Origin: Cavia porcellus | Lineage: Eukaryota > Chordata > Mammalia > Rodentia > Caviidae | NCBI RefSeq assembly: GCF_034190915.1 | Contig: NW_026947504.1 | Coordinates: 65,995,474-66,059,473 of the forward strand | Direction: 5' to 3' | Length of the DNA: 64,000 bases | Shown here: positions 26,099-39,499 of the stretch, in pieces | How the letters are laid out: every line of letters begins with the position of its first letter | How positions within the stretch are numbered: position 1 is the stretch's first letter | Program-made: the position numbers and the translations under genes | Notes under the pieces: generated by a model | Told to the model about the DNA's origin: nothing | The model's database searches: none | The model's input: only the letters and a program-made list of their open reading frames with translations

Positions 26099-27904
26099 TT
26101 AGATGATAGAAACATTGTAGTGCTTTGCTTACCCAGCTTCCAGAGATTTCTCAGAGAACTACACTCTTCCATTCAGAACTATCCTCTTCCATTCACAGCC
26201 TACATAGTTTGACCAAAGCGAACTCTAGCCACCCTCTTGAAACCAGTCCCACTGAGTATATCACCCCCACCCCAGCTCTGTGGACTTTTCAGGAATGGAC
26301 AGTTGACCTGAGCTATAGACCAGTCCCACATGTGCTAGACTGGCAAATAGAAGCCCTCTTTAACTGTAGCTGTTAGAAAACATCTTGCCATTATGCCAAA
26401 AGAGTCCAAATGAGACAAAGCCAACAGAGAAGAAAGGGGAACCAAGTGGTTAAAAGAGACAGACTCTACCTTTCCTAAGCATGCAAACAACGTACACCAG
26501 GATTTTTCAGTTAAGTGAATAAATACCCCTTCTTTGCTTGAGCCAATTAGAGTTGAGATTGTATTACTTGTTGTTAAGAGTTGCAACTAATACACAAATA
26601 GGTTCTATTCCTATGATTGCTTATGTACTGTTCTCAAGATTCCAATATAGAATTCATTATTAATGAATATTGTTTCAAGAAATGTCAAATGCAAATTTAG
26701 AGAGAGTGGTTCCCAGGTTAATTTAAAGAATGAAGTAATTCAACAGGTTTTTTAAATCCCAAATGGTTCGCATTCTAAAATCCATTGCAAATAAATAGTA
26801 CACTGAAATTTTTCCACATTAGAGAAAATGTTCAATATAATCTCTTTTAAATACAGGAAAATAAACTTCCTAGATTTCTGCTTTTGGAAACAGAGCACAT
26901 TCAGTTCCCCCAAAATCCCATGTCACTGAATTCCTACAATTCTAAGTAAAACAGGGCAAACATCCTTTCTGAGATTGTAAGAGAGTAAGAGAAATGCTGT
27001 AATGTCCAGAAAAAAAGGAAAATCAGACTCTTTTAGCTGTCCACCAATACTATCAAGAAAAGAAAATCTCTCCTGAGCTAGATGTAGGATAGGAGGTAAA
27101 GTTGCACCTGAGACTGTACAGCTGTGGACTTGTACCTACGCAGTACAGATACTTTAAATTTGGAATCACCCTTCCCACTATATTTATATTCTGGGAACAC
27201 ATGTGCTATGAAATTAACTTGACAATTTGAACTGGCCTGAAATATGTGTGGACATACAGCAAAAGCAAACAAAAATCTCTTCCAGGGAACATGTCCAAAA
27301 CTGATGCCCCATCATAGTATTCCCACAAGCCTCTGTCAAAGATGAACTCAAAACATGAAATTTAAAATACAATCTACCATCAGATGGCAGTTGCAATGGC
27401 AGGATCAGATGCCAAGAATTTATGAGGCCATAACGTAAGTTTAAAATGATTAAAGATGTAAAAGGAAGAATTTCCAAAAGATTTTAAGAAAAACAAAGCA
27501 GACTTGAGAAAGAACCAAATACCACTTTTAAAAATCACAAATATAATGACAGATTAGAAACTCTTTGGACAGTTTCAATCACTTGATTAGATTTGTCTGA
27601 AGTGAAGATTAGTAAGCTGGATGATAAATATGAGAAAATGACCCAGAATGCAAGATAAAAATTTAAGAGAATGGGAAATATGAAGAGGAAGTTAAGCAAC
27701 TTGGATGACAGAATAAGAGTCCAATAAACACATTTCCAAGACAGAAAATAGGAGCAAGGCAATATTCAAAGTGAATAATGGATGACAATTATCTAGAATT
27801 GAATTAAAGTATAAATCCTTAGGTTCAGGAAGATAAATGAGTGTGGGAAGAACAAGTTCAATGAAATACAAATTTAAACTCATTGAAGCAAAAAGAAAGG
27901 GGGG

Positions 27905-28064
27905 TTGGTACAGGAGTGATCTATTGAGCTACATCCAATCACAATTTTTTTGAAGCCAAGGTCCTTTTAAATTATTCAGCTGGGAAATTTCTAATTCTCC
28001 TGCCTCAGCTTTCTTAATGGCTGGGATCACAAGCATGCCTTGGCTTGCCTGACCAGAGGCAAAA
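27905..28064 (-). mobile_element. B4-like composite SINE
   Basis: The plus strand shows an ID-like complement (ATTGAGCTACATCCAAT) followed by the complement of a B1 head (TCCTGCCTCAGCTTTCTTAATGGCTGGGATCACAAGCATGCC). It lies in the DLEU7 intron close to exon 2. Confidence 0.6.
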
Positions 28065-28879
28065 TTATTCTTAAAAGCAACAAGAAAAAGATCAGATGCA
28101 GTGGTACAAGAAATGCCAAGGCAGTCAACTGACTTCTTACTGTAACAACTGAAGACAGAAGAACATGGAATAATATTCTGTAATACAGAAGGTGTTAACC
28201 TAAAACTTTTTAAGCCTATTAATCTATTATTTAAAACTCAGGTCAAAATACTCTCCTTAAAATGATGAAGTGTACCACTAATGGGCATTCAGAATTAGCT
28301 CTTTCTCAGGATAAGATTCAGCAAAAGAATTTCAACTCAGGAGGAAAAAATGAAATGCAAGAAGCAAGTCTGAACAATCAACTTAAATACATGATGTGAA
28401 TCTAAGAATCTAAAATATAATTAAGGGCTTTACAGAGGCCAAATAGCTATAAAATGTACAAAGTAGTTATAAAATGTCCTTAACATGTACAATGGAATGG
28501 CATTGTAAGTACTGTATTTTTCCAGATAAAGAAGGGAAAACTGATAAATTTTAGACTTGAAAAGTATATATGTGAAAACTATAATGATTATCACTAGAAG
28601 TAGCAGTGTGAATATATGCACAAATACATAAAACTCAAACCAACAGAAGAAAATTGTATATTAAAATTTTATTGGTCTTATATACAGAAGGTGAAAAGGC
28701 AGAAATTATGGCACAAATACAAAGCAGACAGAAAACACTAAATAAAATAGCAGAAATAAATCTGAATTTATCAATAAGCACAGTAAGTACCACCTGGTAA
28801 ACTCATCTTTTGAAAGACAGAGTTTGTCAACTCATGAATAGACAACAATTTGTGTTCTAGCTCTATCTAATCTAATTTA

Positions 28880-29258
28880 GCAATGAAAAAGGATCAAAGT
28901 ACTGATACAGGCTATGCCATGGGTGAATCTTGGAAACAGCAGGCTAAGTGAAAGACGTCGATCAGAAAAGGGCACATTTATATAAGCTGTTCAGAATAGG
29001 TATAAAGACAGTCAATAGAACAGTGTTTGCCAAAAGGAGCTCAGGCCAGACAGGGCAAGAGAAGCAGCATGAGAGTTACCGGTAGTGAATTTCATCTGGG
29101 AGTGAGGAAGACAGTATTCTAAGGTTACATAGTGGTAATGGTTGTACAACTCCCAATATACTAAAAACCACTTGAGCACTACACTACAAAAGAGTAAATT
29201 TTATGATTGTATGAGTTTTATTTCAATAAATCTATTATTTAAAAAAAAGAAAGACAGC
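28880..29258 (+). mobile_element. L1 3' end, old
   Basis: ATGGGTGAATCTTGGAAACAGCAGGCTAAGTGAAAGA through GGTAATGGTTGTACAACTCCCAATATACTAAAAACCACTTGAGC to TTTATTTCAATAAATCTATTATTTAAAAAAAA is the 3' UTR end typical of old mammalian L1 families, with the A tail. Confidence 0.82.
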
Positions 29259-29819
29259 GTTTGCCTGGATTTTAACCATCTGTGTATTTACCGTTCACAA
29301 ACAACAAACACGTTTAAAGTTAAATTCCCATAAAAGTTGAAAGTAACTGGATACCAATTTAAAGAAGAGAAGAAAAAGCAAAGAGAAGGCAAAATACTAC
29401 TGGAAACAAGGATCATTTTGGCGATAAAATAAACCTGATCATCGTAATATGCACTCACTCTGCAAATATAAAGGATTATTTTAACTCAGTTTTCTCTGAA
29501 ACTGGTGAATCACACAAGAAAACAATCAACATGTTCAGAAAAGACTAATAAAAGATTGAACAGAATTTTGAGCCAATAGAAACAAGCTAAGAATTCAATT
29601 TGATAGGCTAGGGAAGAAAAACTGATAATTCTGAAGAAAATGAAAGGAAGAACTAAAAGCTGAGGCAACATTTAATTAAAGACAACCGTTTTCTTCCTCA
29701 TTTTGCATAGAAAGAGGCACTATCCTTTCCCCAAGAAAAACCCTGTCACTTGGGTGGTAAAGACCTGGGTTTCTGAAGAAGTGTTTATTTGACAGCATCT
29801 CTCAAGAATCAAAGCAAAT

Positions 29820-29935
29820 ATCCATGTATTTCAATTCTACAAACAAAGGCTGCCAGACCACTGTGCAAGCTAGATGCTGGGATAGACAGATAAACACATG
29901 TTAGTTCCTGTCCTCAAATAAATATTCCCAGGCAG
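29820..29935 (+). repeat. Ancient LINE-2/MIR-age repeat fragment
   Basis: GCAAGCTAGATGCTGGGATAGACAGATAAACACATGTTAGTTCCTGTCCTCAAATAAATA has the usual spacing of this repeat class. It lies in the DLEU7 intron. Confidence 0.4.
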
Positions 29936-32900
29936 GGCACTTGGGCTTTTTCTCTTGAAAATGTTTTTACTTTCTATCTTTATGTATTTCTCCTTTCTGT
30001 TCAGATGTCAAAGTGATCCTTAAATATTCTGTCCCTTAGTTTAGGAGTAACCTGTGTTGCTGAAGCATATTTTTTGGGAAAGGGAAAATAGGAGGAAGAA
30101 TTACTGTGGACTTCCCCAAAATCCACATCAAGGGAAATTGTCTGCTTGCTTTAAAGAAGAAGTAATCCAACTCTAAGTACAAAGTAAAAGGATCAAAGAA
30201 AACTTGCAAAGGAAAGTTCAAAATAGAAAGAGCCACTAAGACGTGTGCTGACGTGTGCCTATTAGCCAGTCTACGAAGGCATTCATCACCTCGCGAAGAT
30301 TAAAATGCCTTTAAAAATATAGTTGAGTGCCTAAAACCTGAAGTCAATTTCACATTTACTGTAAAAAGAATCAAAGAAGGCATCGTTTGGGAAAATTACA
30401 TGTATAATAAAATTCAACTGCTGGGCTGTACTAGTCCCTGAGGCCCTGGGCAAACTTTAGCTCTCTGGCGAGCTCTGCAAAGTCTCTTTATTTTACTATT
30501 CTAGTACAGTATTTCCTTCTAATCCTTTCCCAAATATATTAACAGTCAAAGAAAACAAATTAACAGGAATAGGCTTTCCATGGGACTCTTAAGCCAGGGG
30601 AGGAAAAAATAAAAGAAATGATTGCTTTTCTTCCTTTCTAGAAGACTTGAAGGCCAACCATGAATACAAGAATCATTACCTGCAACCAACCCTCTGCTAC
30701 TTCTGCTGCATAAGGTGAGAGTTGTAGTCTTGGTGTTAAGACAGGAGCCCATTTAAGGGTCACAGACTTCCAGTAGAAACTTACATGATCAATATTAATG
30801 ATGATTTCACTTAACAGTGTTTCCATTCAATGATAGAGCGTATCCTCCCATCAGCTTGTATTTAGTAAGTCGCAGATGCTCCCAGAAATGATGTAATGTC
30901 CCACACCACACTTTGAGCATTTTGCCACAATTAGAACAATATGGTTGAGCAATCTAAAGCAGGTTTTAGAACTTCTAAAACATTGTGTAATTTCAGGATT
31001 TGGATAGGAAATATATTGATTGCTAGAATAATCTAAATTGATGACCAACATTTACCTTTCCAAATGAGGTGGGATTGTCTCCCATGACTCCACTGATCTG
31101 CCAGGTTGATGACCTGGCTGTGTTTAATTCAGTTAATGAGTTAATTAAATTTATTTCACATGTGTATCAGACCTCCACTACATAACTGACTACAATGAAT
31201 AAAAAGCAGTAAGACATAGTATCTGATCTCTAAAGAACTTAGAAACTGGTAAAGGGAATGAGACACATAAATCATGAATCTAAATGTTCAACAAAATATG
31301 AGAGGTGTGGTAAAAATCACAAAAACTCAATCCTGTAGAAAAACAGATAGGTGTGCTCTCACAAATCTAAGTATAGCACAAGTTTCTTACAAAGCTGATG
31401 TGTGAAGTAGAGCTCTCTATTTTGCCACTCCACTGTTCATCTAAGACCCATCCCAAGTTACAAACTGAGCTCTAACAAGTTACAGAGCAGAGCCTGCTGT
31501 CCAGTGTGGAGAAGAGACCACATGACAAAATAACCAGGCAGTAGGGAAGGATGCCGAGGTTCCACGGAAGCAAGCAACTAAACTTGAGGTTGGAACAAAA
31601 ATTACTACAACTGAATCATTTCGTGTTTCTTCTTGGTTATCTTCACACTATTTTTCTTAAGGCTGACTGAGTTTTTAGAGCATTACAAATCTCGGATGGG
31701 CAATGACCAAACCCAAAATGAAGGCTGGCCTGCTGGTCTGTGTCCCTGAAATGTAATTGAGAGGCCTTGGCTGTATTAAAGCTGTTCTACAAGCTTTAAG
31801 GGAAGGCCAATGGAAAGAAAAAATGAAAGACAGAGGAAAAAGTGGAAAGAAAAAGCTTTCTACAACCTCTGTAAAGCCACCTCCAGCCAACCAGAGACAT
31901 CTCAGTCAGAGCCCTGTCTCTTTAGCTCTGCTCTTTCCTACAGTGCAAGGGAGATCTCTTGGGCCAATTCCACCCTTTTGCTTTTCTGCATTATGCACTG
32001 TGTTTATTAGGAATGCACATGTCTAGAACTCTTTAATAACTAAAACAATATTTGAAAGAACTTTAAAAACACTTAAAATAAGTTCTTTGCACCTGAAGAG
32101 CCTCACTGGAGGAAAAGTTAGCCCTTTTTAAACTTCTTACTGAAAATAAACATTCCTATCAGAACTGAAAGCTTGAAGACAAAAGGCATCTGGCAGAAGG
32201 AGTCAGTTTCAAAGCTTGTTTCCTGAAAGCAACACCAGTGGATACCAAAGTCAAAATACAATATGACTTTACAGGCTCTAAAATGCAGACAATGTTTAAA
32301 CAATTCACAAGTATTGAACAGTTAGTTTGTTTTTTGTTTTTGTTTTTGTTCTGCTTATCATGTCAGCTTCAAAGTCACTTCTAGATTTATGTAAATCATT
32401 AATCAGTTCATGATCAACCATTCACTGGCTTTACAGTAAATTTATTTATTTTTTTTAAAAAAGTCACATCTTAAATTATGTTTCTTTTTACATTTTTCCC
32501 TCCAGCTCTCCAGCCTGTCATTAATAAACTTCTGAGTGAACAGCAGACTGCTCTTCACTTGCCTTCCGGGGATGGGTCTGACAAAGGAACAGGAACCTCT
32601 TCCGCAGACACGGGCATCTCTACACAAGAGGGGTATGTAAAGCAGCAGTGATGTTTCTGTTTCACAAGGACATTGTGACAAACACAGTATCATAAACCAG
32701 GAGTTGTCCCCATTTCATTTGGTTCATCGGAATCTGGCCCTGGACTACCAGTTTACAGGGCCCAGGGTGATCACCAGTTGCCCAAACCCAAGGTCAGTCT
32801 CAAATAGATATGTAACTGTGTATTAATAAAACACCCAATGAAGAACCAAAGTACTTGCCAGTCACCATAAAAAGTCTATCATCCACAGGAAATTAAACAT

Positions 32901-34060
32901 TTTTACTTGTGGTGGACCTAGTATAAATGCTCACAAGTAACTAAGGTTCCTTATGCATTTGCTTTGGTATGGCAGCATTTTCAGTTGAAAAAATACACTG
33001 AAAAGCACTTTTGTAATGAGCACAAACACTTGATTCAGGGATGCTAACAAGGCAAACTCAAAAACTTTAAACTAAACTAAAATAAAATAAAATGCTGCAG
33101 CATTTCCATCAAGTTGGTAAATGTAAGTAGTTTTGTCTTAGGGTTTTCCTGAAATCGTCTTCCCCAAATTCTCATTTCAGAAAGGTTTAATGTCCTAATT
33201 TTCATGCCATTCACATTATAAGATGTTACAAAACTATCAAACAGCCTGTGTATCTGTGCATGAAGTTGGGATTGTGGAGGACAACAGAAATTCTGTGACA
33301 GGTCACTGGGCCATGAAGGCACAATTTATCCCAAATAATAAGCAATTCCCTGACTATAGATACTTATAAATAACCAGGAGTATTTATTTCTCACATCTTA
33401 TATTATTAATTTGGGAACACACAATCCTCAAATTTTTAAAAACTAGCCTCACTAATGTTAATGGTGAAAATAAAGCCTTCATTCTTACATCTTCCCCTGA
33501 ACAACCCAATGCTCATACTTGAGGTTTGCAAAGAGCATTAGCAATGATTGTGATGCCAACACCAACAGTTTTATGACTGTTGCTTGTGCTCCATAGAATG
33601 AGAAAACCAGACCAGACTACTGAATGTGATAGAATCATTGGTACCAGAATAAGCTCACTGAAACATGTAAACTCACAGACAAGTTTAATCCACAATGGCC
33701 CCCACAATGTCCAGAAAGTTCTTCTGCCTCAGAAAGCTGGTATCAGCTATAGTATCTGTGTAATTTGCTTCAGAAAAGAATTCTGGAAACTATAAATGTT
33801 TTTAAGTCTCAAAAGAAGACCAACCAAACTCAATCAGACCAATTGTGTAACTGGCTTGGCCAATGGTTCCCACATAAATTGATCATTTTCAGCAATTAAA
33901 AAAATTCTAAAAAATGGGTTTCTTTCTAGAGTCCTTCACCCTTCATTGCTCCCTTTGGAAAGTATTACTAGTTTAATGATGATTCTCTGAGTTTACCTAG
34001 TGCTTTTTGTCAGCATATAAGGTGACCATCATAGAAGCAGGCACATAGATCACCCAGTGT
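29936..34060. other. DLEU7 intron sequence, nothing assigned
   Basis: A/T-rich with scattered old-repeat-like phrases (for example 31190-31300). No frame above about 90 codons and no splice-bounded conserved segment seen. Confidence 0.5.
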
Positions 34061-34475
34061 CATAAATCGAATTGTGTGCAGTTTAGCCCTGAAGTTCCTG
34101 TGTTGAAGCTAATCCCCCATGGGAAATAGGGAGATAAGGAGAAAAGAGGACCTACTGTGGATGCTAATCTTGTTTAAGGAAAACCAAGGAGCTCTCTGTC
34201 TGCACAAGTCCAATTAAAGGCCATGTGAGGACGGAGAGAAAGTGGTTATCCATAAACCAGAAGGAGGCTCTCATGAGAAGCCGAATTCATCAGCACTTTG
34301 ATCCTGGACTTGTAGCCTCTGGAACAGTAAGAAAATAAATATCTATTGTCAGATGAGATCGGACACGTTCAGGGTGGTATGGCTGTAGACAATATCTATT
34401 GTCTAAGCCATTATAGGAATGAGCTAACATGCCCAGTTTATGAAATATCTATTGTAATATGAGCAACATGTGGTG
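34061..34475 (+). mobile_element. MLT1-type (ERVL-MaLR) LTR
   Basis: CCTGAAGTTCCTGTGTTGAAGCTAATCCCC, GGCCATGTGAGGAC...GAGAAGCC, and CTTGTAGCCTCTGGAACAGTAAGAAAATAAAT are the usual MLT1 blocks in order. The end is disturbed by the 5S fragment and about 20 further inserted bases. Confidence 0.75.
34351..34390 (-). pseudogene. 5S rRNA 5'-fragment retropseudogene, tailless
   Basis: On the minus strand these 40 nt are the first 40 nt of vertebrate 5S rRNA (GTCTACAGCCATACCACCCT...) with four differences, all C/T or G/A changes at CpG sites. AATATCTATTGTC is perfectly repeated on both sides (34338-34350 and 34391-34403). There is no poly(A) tail. It sits inside an MLT1 LTR. Confidence 0.88.
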
Positions 34476-35142
34476 CACAGCATGTACAGTTGTGGCCCTG
34501 GCTACCATGTACTCTCATGTATATTATTTTGGAAGGATATTTATAACACCTTGTGATCTGACCTGTGATGCAAGAGTCAGTAAATCTCATCACTTCCTAG
34601 CTACAAAGTCCTGAATTCCTCTAAGTCTCAAGTTCCATCTCTAACAAACATTTGCCAAGCTGCTTGATACTTAATTTATGCCTAAATTCATCAAAATCCA
34701 GTACCATTAAACACTTTTATCCACCATGAAGAAATTTATTTCATATTTTTATTCATATGTTTGATATTAGTAAATATTCAAAAAAGAGTATTAAGTGTTG
34801 AACTTTTCACTTAAAGAGTAAACTACTATAAAAACATCATTTTATACTGTCGGGTGATTATTTCTATCTTTATATATAAAAATTTCACTTCCTTTGCCAT
34901 CAAGTGGTTTGTTTGGTGAGTCACTCAACAATAACACATAAAATCGATCACTGGGCACAGGGCCCATGACTAATCACTGTTTAGAGAAGCTTCTTGGAAA
35001 TCTCTTTTGGTCATCTTAATTCAGGTTTTACCAATATCCCAGAGTTCTTAGAATTCCCCAGTGTCAAGAATGGAACTGAAAGAAACAGTAAGAATCCATG
35101 AGGCAATCACCTGTTAATAGCATTAATAACAATGATAATAGT

Positions 35143-35518
35143 TGTAGTTTTTTGGTGTGGTTGGAAGTCACAGACAGAGGTGTTTTTGTTTTTATTTTTT
35201 GTTTTGTTTTGTTTTTAAAGCTCTATTGCCAGCACAGGAGGGCTGTAGGAGATGATGAGGACCCTCAAAAGGGACCAGACTGGAATTTTCTTTTATGGGG
35301 TTGGGTTAAGGGAAGAGACTTGATGAATAGATAAGGTACTGTGTCAGGAGGGGATTGGAGAGCCTTTGGCACTCACATGAAAGGGAGGTGGAAAGTTTAT
35401 TTGGAGAGTAGAAGAAAAATACAGAAGTTAGTGTAGGAGGAATATACTGTTGTTTTAGGGCTAAGCACCATGTTGAACAGGCTCCATGTTGAGCCTGGCA
35501 GAGTCTCATAATCCGTCA
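35143..35518 (-). repeat. 3' LTR of the class I provirus
   Basis: About 376 bp, direct repeat of 42680-43028. On the minus strand it runs from TGACGGATTATGAG to ...AAAACTACA, the canonical TG...CA ends. A CATAAAAG-type TATA box is at about 35287-35296. A TTTTG-rich microsatellite near 35190-35215 makes it slightly longer than the 5' copy. Confidence 0.85.
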
Positions 35519-35533
35519 TTCCCATATTTTTGT
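35519..35533 (-). other. Polypurine tract of the class I provirus
   Basis: The minus strand reads AAAAATATGGGAA directly before the TG of the 3' LTR. This is a slightly decayed version of the purine run that primes plus-strand synthesis. Confidence 0.65.
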
Positions 35534-35539
35534 TATGGG

Positions 35540-37398
35540 GCAACAACTCTCTTAAATGGCTTCCTGCTGACAAGGGGATCTTGGTAGGGGCTGTTGACCA
35601 GGGGTCTTGACCAGGACAAGGAGTTCTCTGATAGTGAAAACCTATATCCTGGATTGAAGAAACGTGGTAAAAAAAAAAAATTTAAAGGCATGGTTCCACA
35701 AGTAGTAGAATTATAAACATTGTAAAATGGTCCCCAATAGAGTAAGGCTATCTAATGCTTAGGATCCTGTGATAGCCGATTGGAAAACACTAGGGGTCCT
35801 GTTGTTCTTGTCTTTTTTTTTTTTCTCTATGTACTCCCTGATATATTTCACTTTATCCATGATGATTCCCAACTCATTAACAAAAAACTAGTATTATCCT
35901 CCCAGCATGGCACAGGTTCTCCCTTTTTCTGCTGTGAGAACATCTAAGACATGGCAGTTTTGAAAGGTTACTGCTGCTAAACTGTTGATCTGGTTTTGGA
36001 GTGTTTGTATTGAGGCTGCCACCTCACTGAGTTGTTGGGTAAGCTTGGTTGAGAGTTTTTGGTAGCAGTATAATAAAGAGGTTGTAAAGCCCCTGGTCCA
36101 AGCCCTGCCCCTACAATAGAGAAGATCCCTACTCCAAGGAGTAGTGGAATATGAGCTGCCCTTGAGTACCCATGTGGTATGGCTGTAAAGGGGGGGGTGC
36201 CTGTGTGGCTAAGGAGATATGCTGGCTGAGAAATCCTATTGTACAGGAGCTGGACCAGCAACTCAGGAAACATGTGTATGTCCTCCATCCCAGGGCATAT
36301 GAAAAAGGAATGTGATGGGGGTCAAGTGGGCTTGTTGAGGTTGGGAGGAGAAATGTAAGTAGAGCAGTTAGCCCAGTTTCCCAGTTGAGGGCCAGAGGAA
36401 CTATTACGGCTAAGTCAAGTAAAAGAATTGGAAGTAAAAAGTGGAGAGAGTGATAGTGGATCTGTCGAGGTGTCTGTCTGTTGAGGTTAAGTTGAAAGGA
36501 GTCCACATGATTGGTTTGGCCCTGTATAAGTGATGGATCAGGAGACAGAGCCAGCACTGGGTCCAGTTTGTGTAGCTAGAAGACTGTATAAGGGTAAATG
36601 TGTGATTGAGAAGCTCAGGGATAGTGGTTGAGTGATGTGAAGAGAGCAGAGGTGGAGGTAAGGTAAAAAGAGTTAAGGTTGACAGGAGGTATCTTTTTTG
36701 GTTTTGGTGCCTTTTTCATATTTATGTTAAGGAGTCCTGGATCTATTTCCAAAACACAGAATCAGATCCCCCAGGTGTAGCCTGTCAGCCAGGAAGGGTC
36801 AGACAGTTGTTTTATTTTTAGATTGATGGGATTGCAAGAGCCCTGTGTGCTGCAGGATAAGATAAAAGGTTGAGAAAGCTTGAATCAGGGGTCCTATTGT
36901 TGCTAAGAGTTAGTGGATCCTGGGTGATAGATGTTAATGGTTTTGCAGCCCCATGTGGGACAACAAAAGTGATTGGGGGCAGAACAAGAGATTTTTTGGC
37001 AGCAAGAACAGAAGTAAGCTCCAGTCTTGAAGAGTTCTCTATCTTTCTCTTGTTAATGTCTTCCACAATAAGGCCAGACGCCCAACAATCATTTTCCAGG
37101 GCCAAATTTGACGTAGGTCAATTCTGGTTGGGAGTCCAGCGGGACAGGAGCAATTCTGAAGGAGCTCTTGAATCTGGAAATGGTTTCTGGAGATTTGGAA
37201 AGTGAAGGAAAGAGCTTGTGTGGTAGTTAGTAAGGAAGCTAGAAAGGAAAGGAGTATAAAAGTTTGAACATTTAAAATCATGATGGTTGTTATTTTAGAC
37301 AGTTGAGAGTGCTTAAGCCTAAGACTGTGGCAAGGAATAGAACCATAGTCAGCTGGTTTCTTTAGGGGAAGCAGTCCAGAGTGTGATAGCAAATACAA
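35540..37398 (-). pseudogene. Class I provirus env remnant
   Basis: A hydrophobic leader-like start (FILLSFLASLLTTTQA in the 37039-37398 frame) is followed by broken surface-subunit frames. The transmembrane subunit is marked by a hydrophobic fusion-peptide-like run near 36080-36130 and a heptad-like stretch near 35990-36060. A VLTAEKG-type segment follows at about 35919-35945. The cysteine cluster after it is interrupted by stops, so no functional Env is encoded. Confidence 0.75.
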
Positions 37399-37399
37399 G

Positions 37400-38400
37400 A
37401 ACTAATAATGAAAAGGCAGGAAGAGAGGGTGCTGAGTAACAGAACACTGAGATTTAGGGATTGTGAAGTGAAGACAAGCAGAAGACAGAGGGTGTGAGGA
37501 CCACTTTGTGGGCAGGAGTTTGAGGTCAAGAGTGACAGGGCAATGTTTAATCAATGATGTGAAACCAAGATGAAAGACTGGTGACTTTGACCACTGCACT
37601 GTTGGTGTCATGAGAATGACCAGATAAGGTCCCATCCACCTGGTTGAATTCCTGTGAGTTCAGAGGATTTGAGATATATTAAGTCTCCAGGAGTTATAGG
37701 AAGGCCTGGTTTGGGGTTATCTTTGGTCATGGGAGACATAAATCAGCACATTTTCATGAAAAGTGTCTAAGAAAGGAGAGGAATGGGATATAGTTAGAGA
37801 TGGGGGAAGGTTTTGTGAGGTAGGTAAGTTGTGAAGCAGGAAAGGCTTACCATACATGAGTTCAAAGGGGCTTAGGAAAGGGAACTTGAGGAATAGCCTT
37901 CAGTCGCGTTAAGGCTAAGGCAAGGAGTTGAGGCCAAGGTAGCCCTAGGATGAGTTTTTTGAGGTATGTCTTTAGAAGACCATTTGCCTTTTCTACTTTT
38001 CCTGAGGATTGTGGGTGGTATGGTATGTGTAAATGCCAAATGACAGGCTCAAAGATACTTGTTTAATAATCTGAGAGATAAAAGCTGGCCCGTTGTCTGA
38101 TTGGATAGTTTGAGATAAGCCTAATTGGAGGATAATCTCCTGTATAAGAATTTTAGAAACTGTGTCTGCAGTCTCTCAGGCAGTGGAAAAGGCTTCTAGC
38201 ATTCCAAGAAAGTGTAGATGAAATAAGAAGATACTCTTAAGTCTTAAGACAAGGCATATGTGTAAAACCTCTCTGCCAGGCTTCACCTGGAGTATGCCGA
38301 TGAAGTTGATGGATTGGGAAAGAAGGGAGAGGCAAGTGTCCCTAAGGAGAGATCTTGGCACAGAGATAACAATTGAGAGTGGCCTGGCAAATAATGGTTT
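37400..38400 (-). pseudogene. Class I provirus integrase remnant
   Basis: SDNGPAF (38083-38100) is the catalytic-core motif holding the second Asp. The HPQSSGKVE-type block follows with stops. GPYLVILMTPT at the start of the 37402-37635 frame is the C-terminal integrase segment that precedes env in gammaretroviruses. Confidence 0.8.
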
Positions 38401-38649
38401 TTAGGGAAGGATGGGTAGTAACTGGAATTAGGAGTTTATATAAAGTTTTGATGCCAACATAGAAACAGTTGTGTAGGGTAGTGATGATATTTAAGGCATG
38501 ACATTCTTGGAAATTTCATCCCTGATTGCTTTGGGTATAGGTAAGTTTGTGGAGCTGCTAATGTAGTTGTTGAGGTAAGTACTGAAGTGAGGCCAGGGTG
38601 TTTGGGACTAGAGGGAGAAGATAGAAGGGTATGACTGTTTTGCAGCTAA

Positions 38650-39230
38650 TTTGGCCTGTGTGTCAGTGAGACATGGAATCTGTTGGTGCTTTGTGTCCCC
38701 TGCAGTCAATGACTGCTGCCTGTTCTGGGAGCTGCGCTGCCTCAAGTACTTTGAGAATGAGGGGTGCATTAATGATGGGAGTCCCTTGAGTTCTTGCCAG
38801 ATGGCAGCATAGGCATGAAGGATACTGAAGGTGCATTTTGAGTCACTTTAGGTATTTATGTTTTAGCCTTTGGCCAGAATGAGGGCCTATGAAAGGATAA
38901 TATGTTCTGCCTTTTATGAAGACGTTCCATGTGGCAGTGGACTTGCCTCTATTACTTATAGCCACTGACTATAGCATAACCTGCCCTTTTTTGAGTGTCT
39001 GTGTTGGCTGAGCTGCCATTGATGAACCATGTGTCAGAGGCTGTAGGGAATGGAGCATTAATATGGGGGAAGAGGGAAGGGATCATCTGTAAGACCTCAG
39101 TGCAATTGTGGTAAGGGTTCTCGTCAGAGGTGGAGAGCATGGTAGTCAGGTTGAGGAAACTACTGGTAGAGATAGTGATTGAGGGGTCTTGTATGAGTAC
39201 TGAATGAATTCTTGTAGGCAGAGGAGTCAT
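38650..39230 (-). pseudogene. Class I provirus RNase H remnant
   Basis: The frame at 38952-39230 contains TWFINGSS (39012-39026), where the family has TDGSS; the catalytic Asp has become Asn. RAGYAIVSG follows, as in the family. Further on, an I/V-DCRGHK motif near 38700 marks the C-terminal part, in another frame. Confidence 0.8.
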
Positions 39231-39499
39231 TAAGGCAGGGAGTGTCTGTGTGAAATGAGCTCACTAAGGTGATGGGGTGAATGGACTGTTACTGACTGTC
39301 CTAAAAGGAACTTGTTTGCCTCTTGTGTTAATGTGACTGCTGAGGCAAGAGCCCAAAGACAGAGAGGCCAGCCACATATTGTGTTGTCTAACTGTTTTGA
39401 GAGATGTGCTACTTCTTGGGAGGAAAGTGCTTTTTCATGTCTTAGAATTTCTACAGCATTATGATCCTAAGAGGTGACATATAGAATAAAGGGTTGGGT

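Noticed and set aside
34404..34435. Second small-RNA (7SL-like) fragment after the 5S piece
   Set aside because: ATTATAGGAATGAGCTAACATGCCCAG resembles an antisense 7SL/B1 head, but it is too short and has no clean duplication of its own.
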